DNA of 24,119 bases, taken from the NCBI GenBank assembly GCA_037176905.1, contig JBBBWG010008502.1, positions 1 through 24,119 of the forward strand, written 5' to 3'. Under the pieces are notes generated by a model. The model had not been told where the DNA came from. It saw only the letters and a list, made by a program, of their open reading frames with translations, and ran no database searches. A program made the translations under genes and the position numbers. Of this stretch, positions 1 through 11,000 are shown piece after piece (the first letter of the stretch is position 1; each line of letters opens with the position of its first letter). This stretch comes from Azolla pinnata (taxonomy: Eukaryota; Streptophyta; Polypodiopsida; Salviniales; Salviniaceae).

Positions 1-187
1 GCGATCGGAAGTTAACTGCTGACGGAAGGAACACTTAGCCGGGATTACGGCCGGAAGCATCTAAACCCAAATCGGGATTTCCCCGATTCTTCCGGGAAGC
101 CGTAAGCGATTGACTATCAAAGAATAAAGCAATCTACCATTCATCGTCACCCACGAACAGTCTTAGTCTTTTTCCGGAAGGGCTAAC
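1..187. other. Unidentified GC-richer stretch at window edge
   Basis: This edge is visibly richer in G and C than the AT-rich DNA that follows. It contains short self-complementary runs, for example around 73-90 (ATCGGGATTTCCCCGAT) and TTCCGGGAAG near 90-100. No frame stays open over its full length and I recognise no gene. An organellar insertion or a different repeat family is possible, but nothing here proves either. It ends where the inverted copia fragment begins at 188. Confidence 0.3.
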
Positions 188-251
188 ACATACTTCTTTT
201 GTATTTGTGTAACACAAATGAGATTATTTTTATAAATGATGGTTGGTGTTA
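188..251 (-). repeat. 64-bp inverted copy of copia RNase H segment
   Basis: Bases 188-251 are a perfect reverse complement of 941-1004. The first mismatches fall at 187/1005 and 252/940. The mate lies in the RNase H part of the copia remnant, so this arm is a fragment of the same element placed in reverse. The arms enclose about 690 bp that include a tandem duplication. Either a rearrangement at a break point or an assembly artefact could produce this. Confidence 0.9.
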
Positions 252-260
252 CACCAGTCA

Positions 261-522
261 ATATTGGAAAAGTCTAATATGAAGGATTCATATCCAACTA
301 GAACTCCCATGGTAGTAAGATATATTGCTGTAGAGACTAATCCGCTTAGACCACGTGAAGATAATAAGAAATTATTGGGACCTAAATGTCCATATTGGAA
401 AAGTCTAATTTGAAGGATTCATATCCAACTAGAACTCCCATGGTAGTAAGATATATTGCTGTAGAGACTAATCCGCTTAGACCACGTGAAGATAATAAGA
501 AATTATTGGGACCTAAATGTCC
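261..522 (+). repeat. 131-bp tandem duplication inside copia RT
   Basis: Bases 261-391 and 392-522 are head-to-tail copies differing at one position that I can see (279 a versus 410 t). The unit is 131 bp, not a multiple of three, so it shifts the reading frame and only the second copy runs on into the reverse transcriptase reading. The near identity suggests a recent event, or an assembly artefact. Confidence 0.92.
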
Positions 523-1190
523 ATATTTAAGCGATGTAGGAGCATTAATGTACCTCGCAAATGATATTAGACTTAATATTATGTTTGTTGTTACCTTCCT
601 AACAAGATTTAGTTTAGCTCCTACCAAAAGGCATTGGACTGACATTAAACAAATCTTTTCTTATTTATGCGGTACTTAAGATCCTGGTTTATTCCTTGAA
701 AAATCAAGACATAACCATAGTGGGATATTCAAATGTTGACAAAGCATTGTCACAAACTAGGTATGTTTTCTTTGTGATGATATAACCATCTTGTGGAAAT
801 TGGCAAAGTTGATGATGGTAGCAACATCAACCAACCACTTAAAGATTATGTCACTATTTGAAGGAACTAAAGAATGTCTATGGTTAAGAAGGGTGATACA
901 CACCATATACAAAATACATGTGGGTTGAATATCACTCTTATAACACCAACCATCATTTATAAAAATAATCTCATTTGTGTTACACAAATACAAAAGAAGT
1001 ATGTAAAACAAGTCTCACGAAACATATATCACCTAAATTCTTCTATATACATGAATTGTAAAAGAAAGAAGAAATTAGGATAACTCTCACCAAGACTAGT
1101 GCAAATCTTGTAGATTTATTTACTAAGTCTTTGACAACTAGCATTTTTTAAAAGTTTGTGCAAGGTATTGGTATGAGAAGGATGAAAGAT
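261..1190 (+). pseudogene. Decayed Ty1/copia pol tail (RT end plus RNase H)
   Basis: The frame through 392-679 reads as the end of a copia reverse transcriptase: a GPKCPYLSDVGALMYLAN stretch, then TKRHW and the IFSYLCGT ending, followed by an in-frame stop. RNase H pieces follow in shifted frames. Near 820-880 there is VATSTNH and a KECLWLR-like run; at 940-1050 TPTIIYKNNLICVTQIQKKY. Near 1100-1190 the usual copia end (NLVDLFTKSL, then FVQGIGMRR) is present with a stop inside. Gag, protease, integrase and most of RT are absent. Several stops and frameshifts mean it cannot encode a working protein. Confidence 0.9.
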
Positions 1191-1199
1191 GTACACAAA

Positions 1200-1800
1200 T
1201 CAGGGGGAGCATTACTCTGACATTGTCTCATTAATACTAATATTAAAACTTAGTATATTATTCTTGAAGAATGATAGAGGTATCTTGTAGATTAACCCAA
1301 GTTATATTATTTCCCCTTAGTGAGTTTTCTTTGAAGTTTCTCATGTTTAGGTTTTAATGAGGCAACAATACAATATAAGTAGCATGTTACTATATACTCT
1401 TTCTCGTATTCTTTTTTACCATTCGGTTTTTAGATGGAGTTTTAACGAGACATATATATAACACGATATTCATCCAAGGGAGAGTATTGTGAAAATAGGT
1501 GGGCCATGACCCAACGCCCCACTCCTCCCTTTCATGCCATCTATTTTTGGTGTGTGGCTCTAATGCCCATTAATCTACCTTGAGCTCTCTTGGTTTATCA
1601 AGAATGCAAAGTTCTCATGCCCTCCTATTTCAAGAGTGGGGACTAAAGATGGGCTCATTCCTAGGCATTGATGATTTAGCTTATCACACGGTCAAGTAGT
1701 CTTGATGTGACTTACGTGAGCTTTATGTTGGGCTTTAGCTTTCTGAAGATGTGAAGACAACTCGGATTGGAGATGTTACAATCGATGGAGATATTGCTCT
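1200..1800 (+). mobile_element. Copia 3' non-coding region and possible 3' LTR
   Basis: After the pol tail, CAGGGGGAGCAT near 1201-1212 looks like a polypurine tract. An AT-rich spacer of the kind that follows pol in plant copia elements comes next, with GGTTTTAATGAGGCAACAA near 1351. A second purine run (AAGGGAGAGTAT, near 1476) is followed by TGTGAAAATAG at 1488, a plausible LTR start. I could not find a convincing LTR end or a partner LTR, so the right border is a guess. Confidence 0.5.
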
Positions 1801-2439
1801 GTTTGGTGAAATCACTCGAATGTCTAAGAGACACCATTCAGGATGGTTGCTAGTGTAGGCATCGAAAGGTATGACCTTTGTATAAAACTGTGGTGTTTTG
1901 GTATGCAAACTCTATAAGATGTAATATAGAATTCTAGTCATCTTGTTGATAATTGATTCGAAGCCGAATTTTCAAATTTGAAATGCATAAGAATAGTTAA
2001 TTGAGAGATATGCTACCTAAAGCTCGTGCAACTTTTAGTAACAACTATTTTATATATAAACAAGTCCAATTGAATGAAAAATACGAGAATGAATTTTAAC
2101 TTTTACTTGAGCAACTTGTGATAGTTTTGATTCATGAACCTTTACTTTAACCCATGGACTCTGACATTACATTTAATTGTTTCTTTTGCTAACTTATATA
2201 CATGCAAATATCCAACTCTCTATTAAGGGGATCATAAATTTGAAAAATTAATATCAATAATTTCTTCACCTCACATTATTAGATTCATTCATCTCAAGTG
2301 CTATAATTTAATTTGATCTTTTCTAATGTCATATTTGTATCTAAATCCTTTGATGACATGCATGAGATGGTAGATTATTAATTACAAATATTTGTACCCT
2401 CCTCTATTGCATTTTAATTGATGCATATTTAGTAATAAT
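1801..2439. other. AT-rich DNA without recognised gene
   Basis: I see no long open frame, RNA gene or clear repeat here. Part of it may still belong to the preceding LTR or to old transposon debris. Confidence 0.4.
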
Positions 2440-2829
2440 ATACAAGCATGGTTATAAATTGTTGCAAGGTTAGTAATAACAAACGGACATGGTTAACAAA
2501 TTGGTGTAGGGTTAATACATTATTATTGCAAGGTTAATATACTCGTACAAGGTTAGGTAGGGTCAAGATTTTTGGAAAAGAGGGCTCTGGAGGTTACCAA
2601 CTCTAATGCAGGGTTAGTTGGGGCAGGGCGTTGGAGTTATTTGTCTACGATGGAACAAGGCTAAAACTAATTATACAAAGTTCAAATACTGGTGGCTCTA
2701 GGGTTAGAGTAATCACCAGCCCAAAGTATGTGTGCATGCCCAAGTGTATTGATGGAGGGTTAGCAATAAACTGTCAGGGTCTAGTTTAGGTGCTAGGTTA
2801 GAGTTTAGGGTTAAAGTATCGGGATTAGG
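2440..2829 (+). repeat. Degenerate GGTTAG-rich tract (telomere-like)
   Basis: The plus strand repeats GGTTAG, GGTTAA and AGGGTTAG at irregular spacing, and contains one perfect plant-type TTTAGGG at about 2804-2810. The strand bias (G-rich top strand) and motif resemble a very decayed interstitial telomere-like tract. There is no regular 7-bp phase, so chance enrichment in a G-rich region remains possible. Confidence 0.35.
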
Positions 2830-2945
2830 TAATGAGTGGTTAAGCCAGGATTTCAAGGCTAGTGAGTGGTTAATCCAGGGGTAAAGGTTAGTGAGTACTT
2901 AATCCAGGTTCAAGGTTAGTGAGTGCTTAATCAGGGTTCAAGATT
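2830..2945 (+). repeat. Four degenerate ~29-bp tandem repeats
   Basis: Four imperfect units follow one another, each with the pattern TAGTGAGTGGTTAATCCAGG and then a GGTTCAAGGT-like end. They begin near 2830, 2859, 2888 and 2916. Units differ by substitutions and 1-2 base length changes. They run into the heptamer array. Confidence 0.8.
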
Positions 2946-2961
2946 TATTATTAACCCAAAA

Positions 2962-3017
2962 CGCAAAACGCAAAACGCAAAACGCAAAACGCAAAACGCA
3001 AAACGCAAAACGCAAAA
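2962..3017 (+). repeat. Perfect (CGCAAAA)8 heptamer array
   Basis: Eight uninterrupted copies of CGCAAAA occupy 2962-3017, preceded by CCCAAAA. The array lies 52 bases upstream of the chosen ATG of the oxidoreductase-like gene, so it may fall in its 5' leader or core promoter. Read from an upstream ATG at 2923 the array would encode a basic KRKTQNA repeat in frame with that gene. Such a start is unlikely but not excluded. Confidence 0.95.
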
Positions 3018-3069
3018 GAGGAGAGCCTTCTCCCCTGCCGCCGTCGTCGTCGTCGTCGTCTGCTGCTCG

Positions 3070-3555
3070 ATGCACCCGTTTCTTCGCATGATCTCCATCG
3101 CCATAGCTCCCCCTGCTGCTGCTGCTCCTCCATTCCCGTCATTGCTCCTCTCTGCGTTCTCGCTCTCGTCTCCACCGAGGCAGAAACGGCTTCACGCTAC
3201 CTTCATGACACTCTCCGCTCCACAGTCCAAGAGCCCTTCCTCACCCCCGCTCTCCCCGCCACATCCTTCCTCCTCTCCCTCGGACAATCACGGCATAGGC
3301 AACAAGAAGGACAAGAAAGACGAGCATTATAGTACCGATGAGAAGGCCAATGTGAAGGCTGTTGTTCCGGTGGAAGATGGGGTAGCTTCGGAGAATGCGG
3401 TGGAAGATGTGGGTGACGCCCCTGAGAAGCCATTACCTGGAGACTGCTGTGGAAGTGGGTGCGTTCGCTGTGTGTGGGATGTCTACTATGAAGAGCTCGA
3501 GGTCTACAACGCCAAGAAGGCTGCTGCTCTTGAAAGGGCAAGGAAACCTTCCTAG
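3070..3555 (+). CDS. Oxidoreductase-like (PF09791/OXLD-type) protein, probably organellar
   Basis: This intact 161-residue frame runs from ATG 3070 to TAG 3555. Residues 1-50 are rich in hydrophobic, Ala, Pro and Ser residues with few acidic ones (MHPFLRMISIAIAPPAAAAP), which fits an organelle-targeting peptide. The middle is Ser/Pro-rich, then charged. The C-terminus (about 120-150) carries the family signature PLPGDCCGSGCVRCVWD, then YYEELEVYNAKKAA. Its CC-GxGC-xxC cysteines suggest metal or redox chemistry, but the family's biochemical role is not established to my knowledge. The frame is open upstream to ATG 2923, adding 49 residues that translate the heptamer array. I prefer 3070 because it directly opens the targeting-like segment. 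A possible splice donor (AAG|GTGAGA) after the stop, near 3566, would give a 3' UTR intron. Confidence 0.85.
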   Translation: MHPFLRMISIAIAPPAAAAPPFPSLLLSAFSLSSPPRQKRLHATFMTLSAPQSKSPSSPPLSPPHPSSSPSDNHGIGNKKDKKDEHYSTDEKANVKAVVPVEDGVASENAVEDVGDAPEKPLPGDCCGSGCVRCVWDVYYEELEVYNAKKAAALERARKPS

Positions 3556-4548
3556 ACATAACGAAGGTGAGACGCATCTAACCTAAAATTTTTGCTCTCC
3601 TTGGTATGAAGCTTGCCATAGTGAGAATCATGTTTAGAGGCTGTGCTTGTTCAGTTCCTATGCAACTCACACATGCATACGCAGAGATTCAGTGTGTTAT
3701 TTCTCTTATGATTTGATTCTAGACATACATCACATACTTTCTATGTGATGGATTTATCAAAACCGCAGAGAAAAAAACTGGCACAACTTAAGCAAAGTAG
3801 CTGCAAAAGAGGTACTTGATCTATTGTGACAGTGAAAGTGCAACACTTGGTTACAACCAAACAATCCTTGGGAGGACTTGTTTTCTCTGTGATAGATATC
3901 CTTGAGGGGCATCCATCGTCATTACATGTTACATCTCGAATAGTCATTCGGTAACAGATACTGTTAATATTTTAGGTGGTGTCTAGCTTCCATACTTGTA
4001 GATTCCTAGATTTCGTATCAAACAAGGGCAGTGGTTTTGATATTGTTGTTGTAGGTTTGTGTTTGTCCTAGTCTTAACCGAAATGAGTGTTCTCTTTGAT
4101 AGGTTATCTAAATTAGACTCTTAACCTCATATTAGAGGATAACTAGTACTTCAACAAAGATAAAACTAATTAATAAAAGAAAATTTCCTAGCATTGGATA
4201 CGAGTCCCCCCATCAATATCCAATATCGATGAGTACAGATGAAGATCATACCTTGGATTCTGCAAGGAGGGCACATACATGGCTAAAAAGAGCATAGCTG
4301 CACTAGCAGACTCTTGGTGTAGATCATTTTATCCTCATGAAAAGGTAGATTATGTATGCTAGACCTTATTATGTTGATATGCATAGCTACTTCATGTGAA
4401 GTGATCGAGTGATAACACATGAAACAATTATGTTAGACCATAAAATTGAATATTTTCAATTCATATCATCATTCCTTTCAGAATTAGTCCATATAAACTC
4501 AGCAGGAATTTAAGGAAAACTATGAAAATCTTATCTCATGGTCAATTA

Positions 4549-4750
4549 CTGTAACATCTCAGCAAGTGCATTGGTTTCAAAAGTCTAAGTGTTAGAAGCT
4601 TTTAGGAATTGTTTTATGTCCTAATAATGTTGAACACTCAACTTCTTGCATGTTTTAACCATTGCTGACTAAGCCCTAGGTACGAAATACCGCATAGATT
4701 TTTAGGCATATGGGCGCTGGTTGCTCAGTCATAAGTTTGGGGTGTTATAG
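4549..4750. mobile_element. Possible ~200-bp solo LTR or small MITE
   Basis: The segment opens with CTGTAACATCTC and closes with GGGGTGTTATAG, which are imperfect inverted versions of each other (about 9 of 12). TGTAACA...TGTTA(C)A ends are common in plant Ty3 LTRs and some MITEs. No target-site duplication or second copy was found in the window. Confidence 0.25.
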
Positions 4751-4776
4751 AGCAAATTGATATTGTGTTACAGTTA

Positions 4777-4797
4777 TGTGTGTGTGTGTGTGTGTGT
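4777..4797. repeat. (TG)n microsatellite
   Basis: About ten uninterrupted TG dinucleotides lie just after the possible solo LTR piece. Confidence 0.95.
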
Positions 4798-6498
4798 TGC
4801 TTACTATTCGGTGCAACTAGTCTTCAGAGCTTTGCATGATTTTCTGGTAGTTTTGTAAGGTCCAACTACATACTAGTGTACAGCTTACTTAGTAAATCCA
4901 CGAGGCAGTATAAATTGTTAATACATGGTGGTGTTAACGAGCTGAACTGATATGGGACAAAACCAAATGTGCATGTCTCTGTTGGAAGGATGTGGAGTAG
5001 TAGAGAGCTATGCACATTAGAGGTGAGGTGAAATGGGATGCAATGGATAAATATGCTGGTAATCTAATTCATTAAGTGGCTTAATGGGACTTAAAACTAC
5101 ACACTAGAATCAAACATGACCCCAAATCATGGACAATTTGCAGCATTCTTTTAATATTCATTTAGAGAAAACATAGAGGAATGTTTAGTTCCTCCTTAGA
5201 ACTACTAATCAACACTTCCACTAGACAAACAATATCTATTTGAGGACGAACTCATGGGAGAGTAAATTACAAAGATTCATACATTAAGTGTAACTACAAT
5301 TTACAAACAACAGACATGGTTCATTTAGATAATGATGTAGTTTCATCCTGCACATTATTATTGCCTAGTCCTTTGTTGTTGGAGCTGTAAATGATGACAC
5401 CTCTAACTCTAGGTTGTTGATTAATAACTAATAATATGAACTCATTAATCACATGTAATTCAGTAATGAAAGACTTAGTGTTGTGTGTGTATGTGAGAGA
5501 AGAAAATTATTAAGAGAGGATAGAGACATTCAGGCAGGATGAGAGTTGATTTAGGTAATGGATTGACAGCCTTCTTTACCACATCCAAATTATAAATATA
5601 TTATTTAATGTGCTGCCTTCCTTAATAAGCATCGTGCACAGTATTTGTAGATTCTTTGTTAAAAGGTATAGAGGAATCATAACTGCAATATATTTTGCTG
5701 TCTTCATTTCATTCAATCGAATCCTTGACAGTCCTTTAGAATATGGTACTTGTCTTATAATAGTTGTTTTGTCAAAGTAAATCTTTTTGAATTTGTAGAT
5801 TTAGGCTTGTATTCTGCAAAACTTATCTACCTTTGCCTCTTTGATTAGCCATGAAAGCTTGATCTGCAACAAGAGTATCAAATCCTCAAACAATGATGCA
5901 TTATTGGAGCTAAATATGCAGAAACGTAGTGATTGAAGCTAACTGTGCACAAATTTCCACATGATTCATTTGGAAATAAAAAATTTCTGCTGAGAAAGCT
6001 TTATCTCAAAACGGATAACCAGATTGTGTATTGACTTCAGTGATTGTCAGGTCTTCTTGTGAACTTTAGACATCAAGAATCAACAGATAATAATTGCATT
6101 ATCAACATTATGCAGCGCACCAACATTGATCCTAACTTGAATTGATGTTAGTTTTTTATTTTACTGAAACAACCAAAGCTTCATCGAAATGATTTGACAC
6201 ATTTTGTGTCTGACAGCACTAATTCTAGATTGATGCAAACATGAAAATCATAACATTGGAAAGGTCAACGTTTTCGTGCCATAGAAATCAGATGGTGATT
6301 CGTTGGTCTTGTATACTGGCGAACTGTAGAATTGCAATAAGTCATAAAAGATTTTGTGGGAGTATTTAGTATTGCATTCCCCCATAATTGTTCATCTGCC
6401 AGAATGACTGCTAGATTGTGAGTTGTGTTTTAGCTTGATTGTTCAGAGTCTCTATATTGTTGCGTCAAAGTTCTGTTGAAAATGGCAAGCAACAATGA

Positions 6499-6630
6499 CT
6501 TCTCATCTACGCACATGATCAATCAACAGAGGATGTCATGCATTGCTCCTTCCAATGACTTATTTGGAATGCCTTCTCATCTACGCACATGATCAATCAA
6601 CAGAGGATGTCATGCATTGCTCCTTCCAAT
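6499..6630 (+). repeat. 58-bp direct repeat, period 74
   Basis: Bases 6499-6556 and 6573-6630 are identical (each starts CTTCTCATCTACGCACATGA and ends TCCTTCCAAT), with a 16-bp spacer at 6557-6572. Identity across 58 bp suggests a recent local duplication. No coding frame explains it. Confidence 0.93.
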
Positions 6631-8028
6631 AGAGGACATATTGTTCTCACATACTACTACATCAGAAGAAGCTTAATATACTATTGCTTCCTTGCATAAG
6701 ATGCCTAGTGAAACACGTGTTTCTTGGTTAAGAAAGTAACTTGAAGATGTACATGTACAGTTTCAAAGTCAATTAATAGATGTGCATTGAAACTGTACTT
6801 AAAAAATTGCGAAACTCATTTGCTACTAAACTTTGTTTTGTTGATTTTCTTTGTGCAAGCACCAATGTACAGTGTCCAACAAAAATGGTGCCTCAGCAAG
6901 GTATAAATATACAGTCGAAGGAAAAGCATCTTCCAAAGAAGTTTTAGTTGGACGCAGTCATATGTGCAGATTGTATATTTATTTAATCATCATCCAACAA
7001 AAGATTGAGAATCATTACACATTACGAAGCTTGTAAGTGGATGAACGTTAACAGTCAGTCATAGGCACATATTTGAGAACTTTATTTATGATGTGAAAAG
7101 TACGTTAGTTTGGTGTAAAAACAACTTTTTTGAAAGGTGACTTACAAGAAGAGGCTTATGTGAAACCTTTTGGATTTGCCAGTAAAAGAATCAGAGCATA
7201 TTTTGTCGCTAGTGTGCCTTTGCATGTACAGACAATGTGCTATATGTAAAGATGGAATTGATTCTTATAATGACTGATATAAAAATTAACATGTTTAGGA
7301 CTGATCTGCATCATACTTTTAATGCCATATATCTTGGGCTTTCTGATTATTAAATCGGCATCTAGCATTGGGAGGGAAATTATTATATATCTGCATTGAA
7401 AAACTAACACCTGTGAAAATTGGATTTCAATTCACAAAAATATTACATTCAGAATACGATGCAACATGTTTGAAACAGGCATAGTTTCTTCATTGACTCG
7501 ATTTATGCATAACCTCAGCAAGCAAAAAAACGTGTTTAAGTATATCTAAAAGACACTTTTGAGATATGGTTTCGTTTTAAGTAGAGATGCTCAAACCATC
7601 CTTGCATACTTTTATTATAGATAGTAATTGCACCTGGTTAATTTTTATGATACGCCATGTTCCTCTGCATGATCTTCTCCTTTCTCACTCACTTCCTATC
7701 ACCCCTAGCAAAAAAAACATGTTGATCTTGCCAAGAAACAAAATATAAGCGATTATTATTCACCTTTGTCAGAAACAAGGAATGGGTTGTTATATATTCA
7801 TATGTTTTTGTCAAAGCAGAAATTAGAAGCGGTTGGATGTTTTGGCCTAATGCCAGAAAAAACGGGCCCCGTTACAATCATCATTTTGATGTGTGGATAG
7901 TTCTCTGTAGCACACAAACAAATCATGAGTAAGAAATACTTGCTTACCATAGACCATAATGTGTAGTAGATTATACCATGTGATGGGTTGATCATTTGGG
8001 TCCACTATAGAAAACCAAACGGAAGTCA
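6631..8028. other. Non-coding interval, includes ZIFL 3' flank
   Basis: No gene is recognised. A 61-codon plus-strand frame at 6851-7036 has no family features and probably arose by chance. The right end, just below 8029, should hold the 3' UTR of the minus-strand transporter gene. I did not see a single obvious polyadenylation signal to name. Confidence 0.4.
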
Positions 8029-11000
8029 TCATATAAGCTCCGGCTTTGGGTGATTCAAAGACCTTGGCAACACTGGCTCAAATGTGAAACCAACAGTAAA
8101 CCAGCAAAAGAGAGCTAGGATGGAGAATACCATCCAGGTTCCTACATGGCAAAATGAAATCCAACCAAAAAGTTTGAAATAAAAGTAATGATCTGCTCTT
8201 TAACAGTTTGGATGAAAAATCACCCTTATACTGCATACCCATATGAACTTTAATTCGATGATCTCAAAAATGTGTACAGCACAAGACATAAAATACCTGG
8301 AAGGAAAGAAGCATCCATTCGCGTCTCTGCCCATGAAAGCCTGCAAAAACACCATCGAACCCCACTCCTAGTTACTATGTACAAAAGGAATAGACAGAAC
8401 CATGTCAAAAACTGGTTTTAGGGTTTGAGTTTTATGCTATTCTTGTCTGCATTGCATTTGGCATTCCCTTTGGAAGTATGGTGCTTTTCTTTGTGTGTGT
8501 GTGCATGTGTGTTAATTATCCAAAAACATACAAGGCACCAGCACTTGCAGGGCCGACTGCTTTGAAAAGAGACATGAATGCCATCGAAACACCATTGGCT
8601 ACACCACGCTGATCAGTGGTCTGTCGTTCAAAAATACATTAAAAACACTCTTTTGAGTTATGACCCATGCTAGCTTAAGATTTCCTGTCAAACTTAACAG
8701 ACACATTGTCAACCATACACACCCTTCCAGCTTTTAACAATGATGCCTTGCAGCACGGACCCATATTATGCCCACACTCCCATCATATACGATTACATAT
8801 CTAACATTAAAAGCATTAACATTTTGTACAGATTCTAAACTTTGTCTATTTGCTTGAAATTTCTTGTTAGTTATTGTGAAGTTAGAACGAAATACAAACT
8901 GGACAACATTGAGACAACATGCAAAATATACCACAGAGTTGTTGATTAAAATGAAGGAAGCAGTCATGACAGCAACCTGGAAGAAAGTGCCATGGAAAAA
9001 ATAATCGAATTGTTAAAGAACGATATGAGAAAGAAAGCTCTATGTTTGTGTTGGAAAAAGATAAGGCAAGGATGAGTATTATGTGTGAAATGGTAAGAAT
9101 GCAAGTAGTCTGATACCGAGAGTACGTTCTTCAAAATTGAAGCCAACGTCACTGCCAGCCAGAGCCATTTTCCATCCAGTCGTGACATCAATGGATAGAC
9201 CAAAACCAGAGGAACCGACAAAATCTACAGATTTTATGTTATCCACATACCATATCAGCATATGGGTTCGAACACAGACTTCTTGTCCCCTTTCTTTTTT
9301 TAGAGAACAATGCGTAATTAACATCTAAAAAAATGAAACAACTGACAAATTTCCTTTTTTTTAAACAAGATACAACTTTGTGTTAGTAAGCAGACACGAT
9401 ATGGCAACATTTACAATCAAGAAATGACAAATTTCACTCCGAAATCTACAAATTAAAAGCCTACATTCTCTCCCTTATTTGTCTGTGGCTTCTCTTTTTC
9501 TTATTTAATGGTTGTGCATAGAAGAGTCGTGAAAAAAAAAAGACGAAATGTAGTTTTAATTTGCAAATTTTATTTTAGTATAAATTCGTAATTGTTATAT
9601 TTCTAGGTCAATTAGTTACTAAAATAATTCGTATTCATTTTTTATAATTTTTTAGTTATTCTCCCTTCCAGCTTCCTACCAAGCAAAATCAAGTCCTAAA
9701 CAAAGAAGAGAACTTTGATCTCTTCATCTTAAGTTTTATATTTCCTTATATGAAGTGTGTAACTCTGCCACTTTTAAATACAAATCAATATTGAATTCTT
9801 TCCACTATATCCACTATGTTATATATCGATATTGTTGAAAATACTCAGCTTTTTCTACAAAAAATGTTCGCATTCATCAGGTATAGAAGAGCTTTAAACA
9901 GTAATGAGAAGGTTGAGCATGAGCTTGTGTTACTAGTACCACAGTAGCTTAATAGGGAGAGAGTTTGAGCAAGAGGGAGAAGTAATTGAGCCATGGTCCA
10001 CTCTACTGTTTGAAAACTCTCAGATTATGAGATTATGGTTTTGACACACCAATATGAAATATATGTGTTTTCGGATCAATGGTTTTTAAAGCTGGATTTC
10101 AGCTCAAGGCTCGATAGTCAATATTTATCACTAGAGCAAGAAAATTACAATAATTGAGAGAGTGAAAGTGAGAGAGAGTAACTGCTGAATATCGACATGT
10201 TAGAACAGCACCAAGCATATTTTGAACAGGTGGATATGCCAGTAGCTGAAATGCCAGCAGTGCACAACCTGACTTCAACCAATAAAAACTAAGATCTCTC
10301 TCTTTAGGATTAAACAGATCTGTGTCATATAACCAACTAGTAAGATCTTATAATAGATAGGAGATTCATAAGCAACAACTAACCAGAGATCGCAAGGATA
10401 ATGCCAACATCTGACGTAGTCATTCCAAGTCCACCGAGTGTTGATGGACTCTCAGCCCAGATAGAGAATATCTATAAACACATCGTCAAAATGTCCCTTA
10501 TCAAGCTTAATAATATTTAGATTGATTAAGGATTTTTAGAGAAAAACCTGCCTCTGCATAAGCCATGTCATGTAAACTCCAGATACAATACACTGAGATT
10601 GATGCAATCAAGCCCCAATTTCTCCATATAGACTTGGCGTTGTTGGCTTGTACTTGTTTATCATTGCTCATAGTTTCTATTGTAAAAAGTGTGGGATGAT
10701 TGTGCAAAGTTTCCTGGTGTATTGACAAAATCAGTAATAACTAGGAAACATTAAGCTATTTAAATCAGATTTAAATTGGTGCCAAATAGAACCTAAATGC
10801 TTACTACCATTCTTAACAATATAAATGCTGAAAATGGCATGATTTATTAATCCAGGAAGCCAAAGAGTGTTGAAAAATGTGTAGCTTACTGGAATCCAGA
10901 AACTCATAACCAGGGCCACAGCTGCAAAGGCTGATATACATAGACACGGCAAGGCATAAGGGAATCTACAAAAGATGAGAAATGATTAGAAAATTTTAGC

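Larger units (their letters stand above)
3600..6498. other. Long non-coding interval with simple repeats
   Basis: I find no convincing coding region on either strand. Short frames lack composition or motifs that suggest a gene. The left end probably includes the 3' UTR of the oxidoreductase-like gene. Simple repeats include a TG run at 4777-4797. A possible small LTR-like or terminal-repeat piece lies at 4549-4750 and is listed separately. Confidence 0.5.

Noticed and set aside
874-1083. 69-codon plus-strand frame as a host gene
   Set aside because: It reads as the RNase H part of the decayed copia element (PTIIYKNN region), not a separate gene.
2962-3017. CRISPR-like array
   Set aside because: The units are 7 bp with no spacers; this is a simple tandem repeat in a eukaryotic genome.
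2951-3577. Minus-strand frames across the oxidoreductase-like gene
   Set aside because: These are low-complexity shadows of the plus-strand gene and the heptamer array; no family features.
6851-7036. 61-codon plus-strand frame
   Set aside because: Short, isolated, no recognisable motif, in AT-rich non-coding DNA.
8964-9324. Alternative frames at 8964-9324 as separate genes
   Set aside because: They are ZIFL exon 13 read into its flanking introns, or its shadows in other frames.
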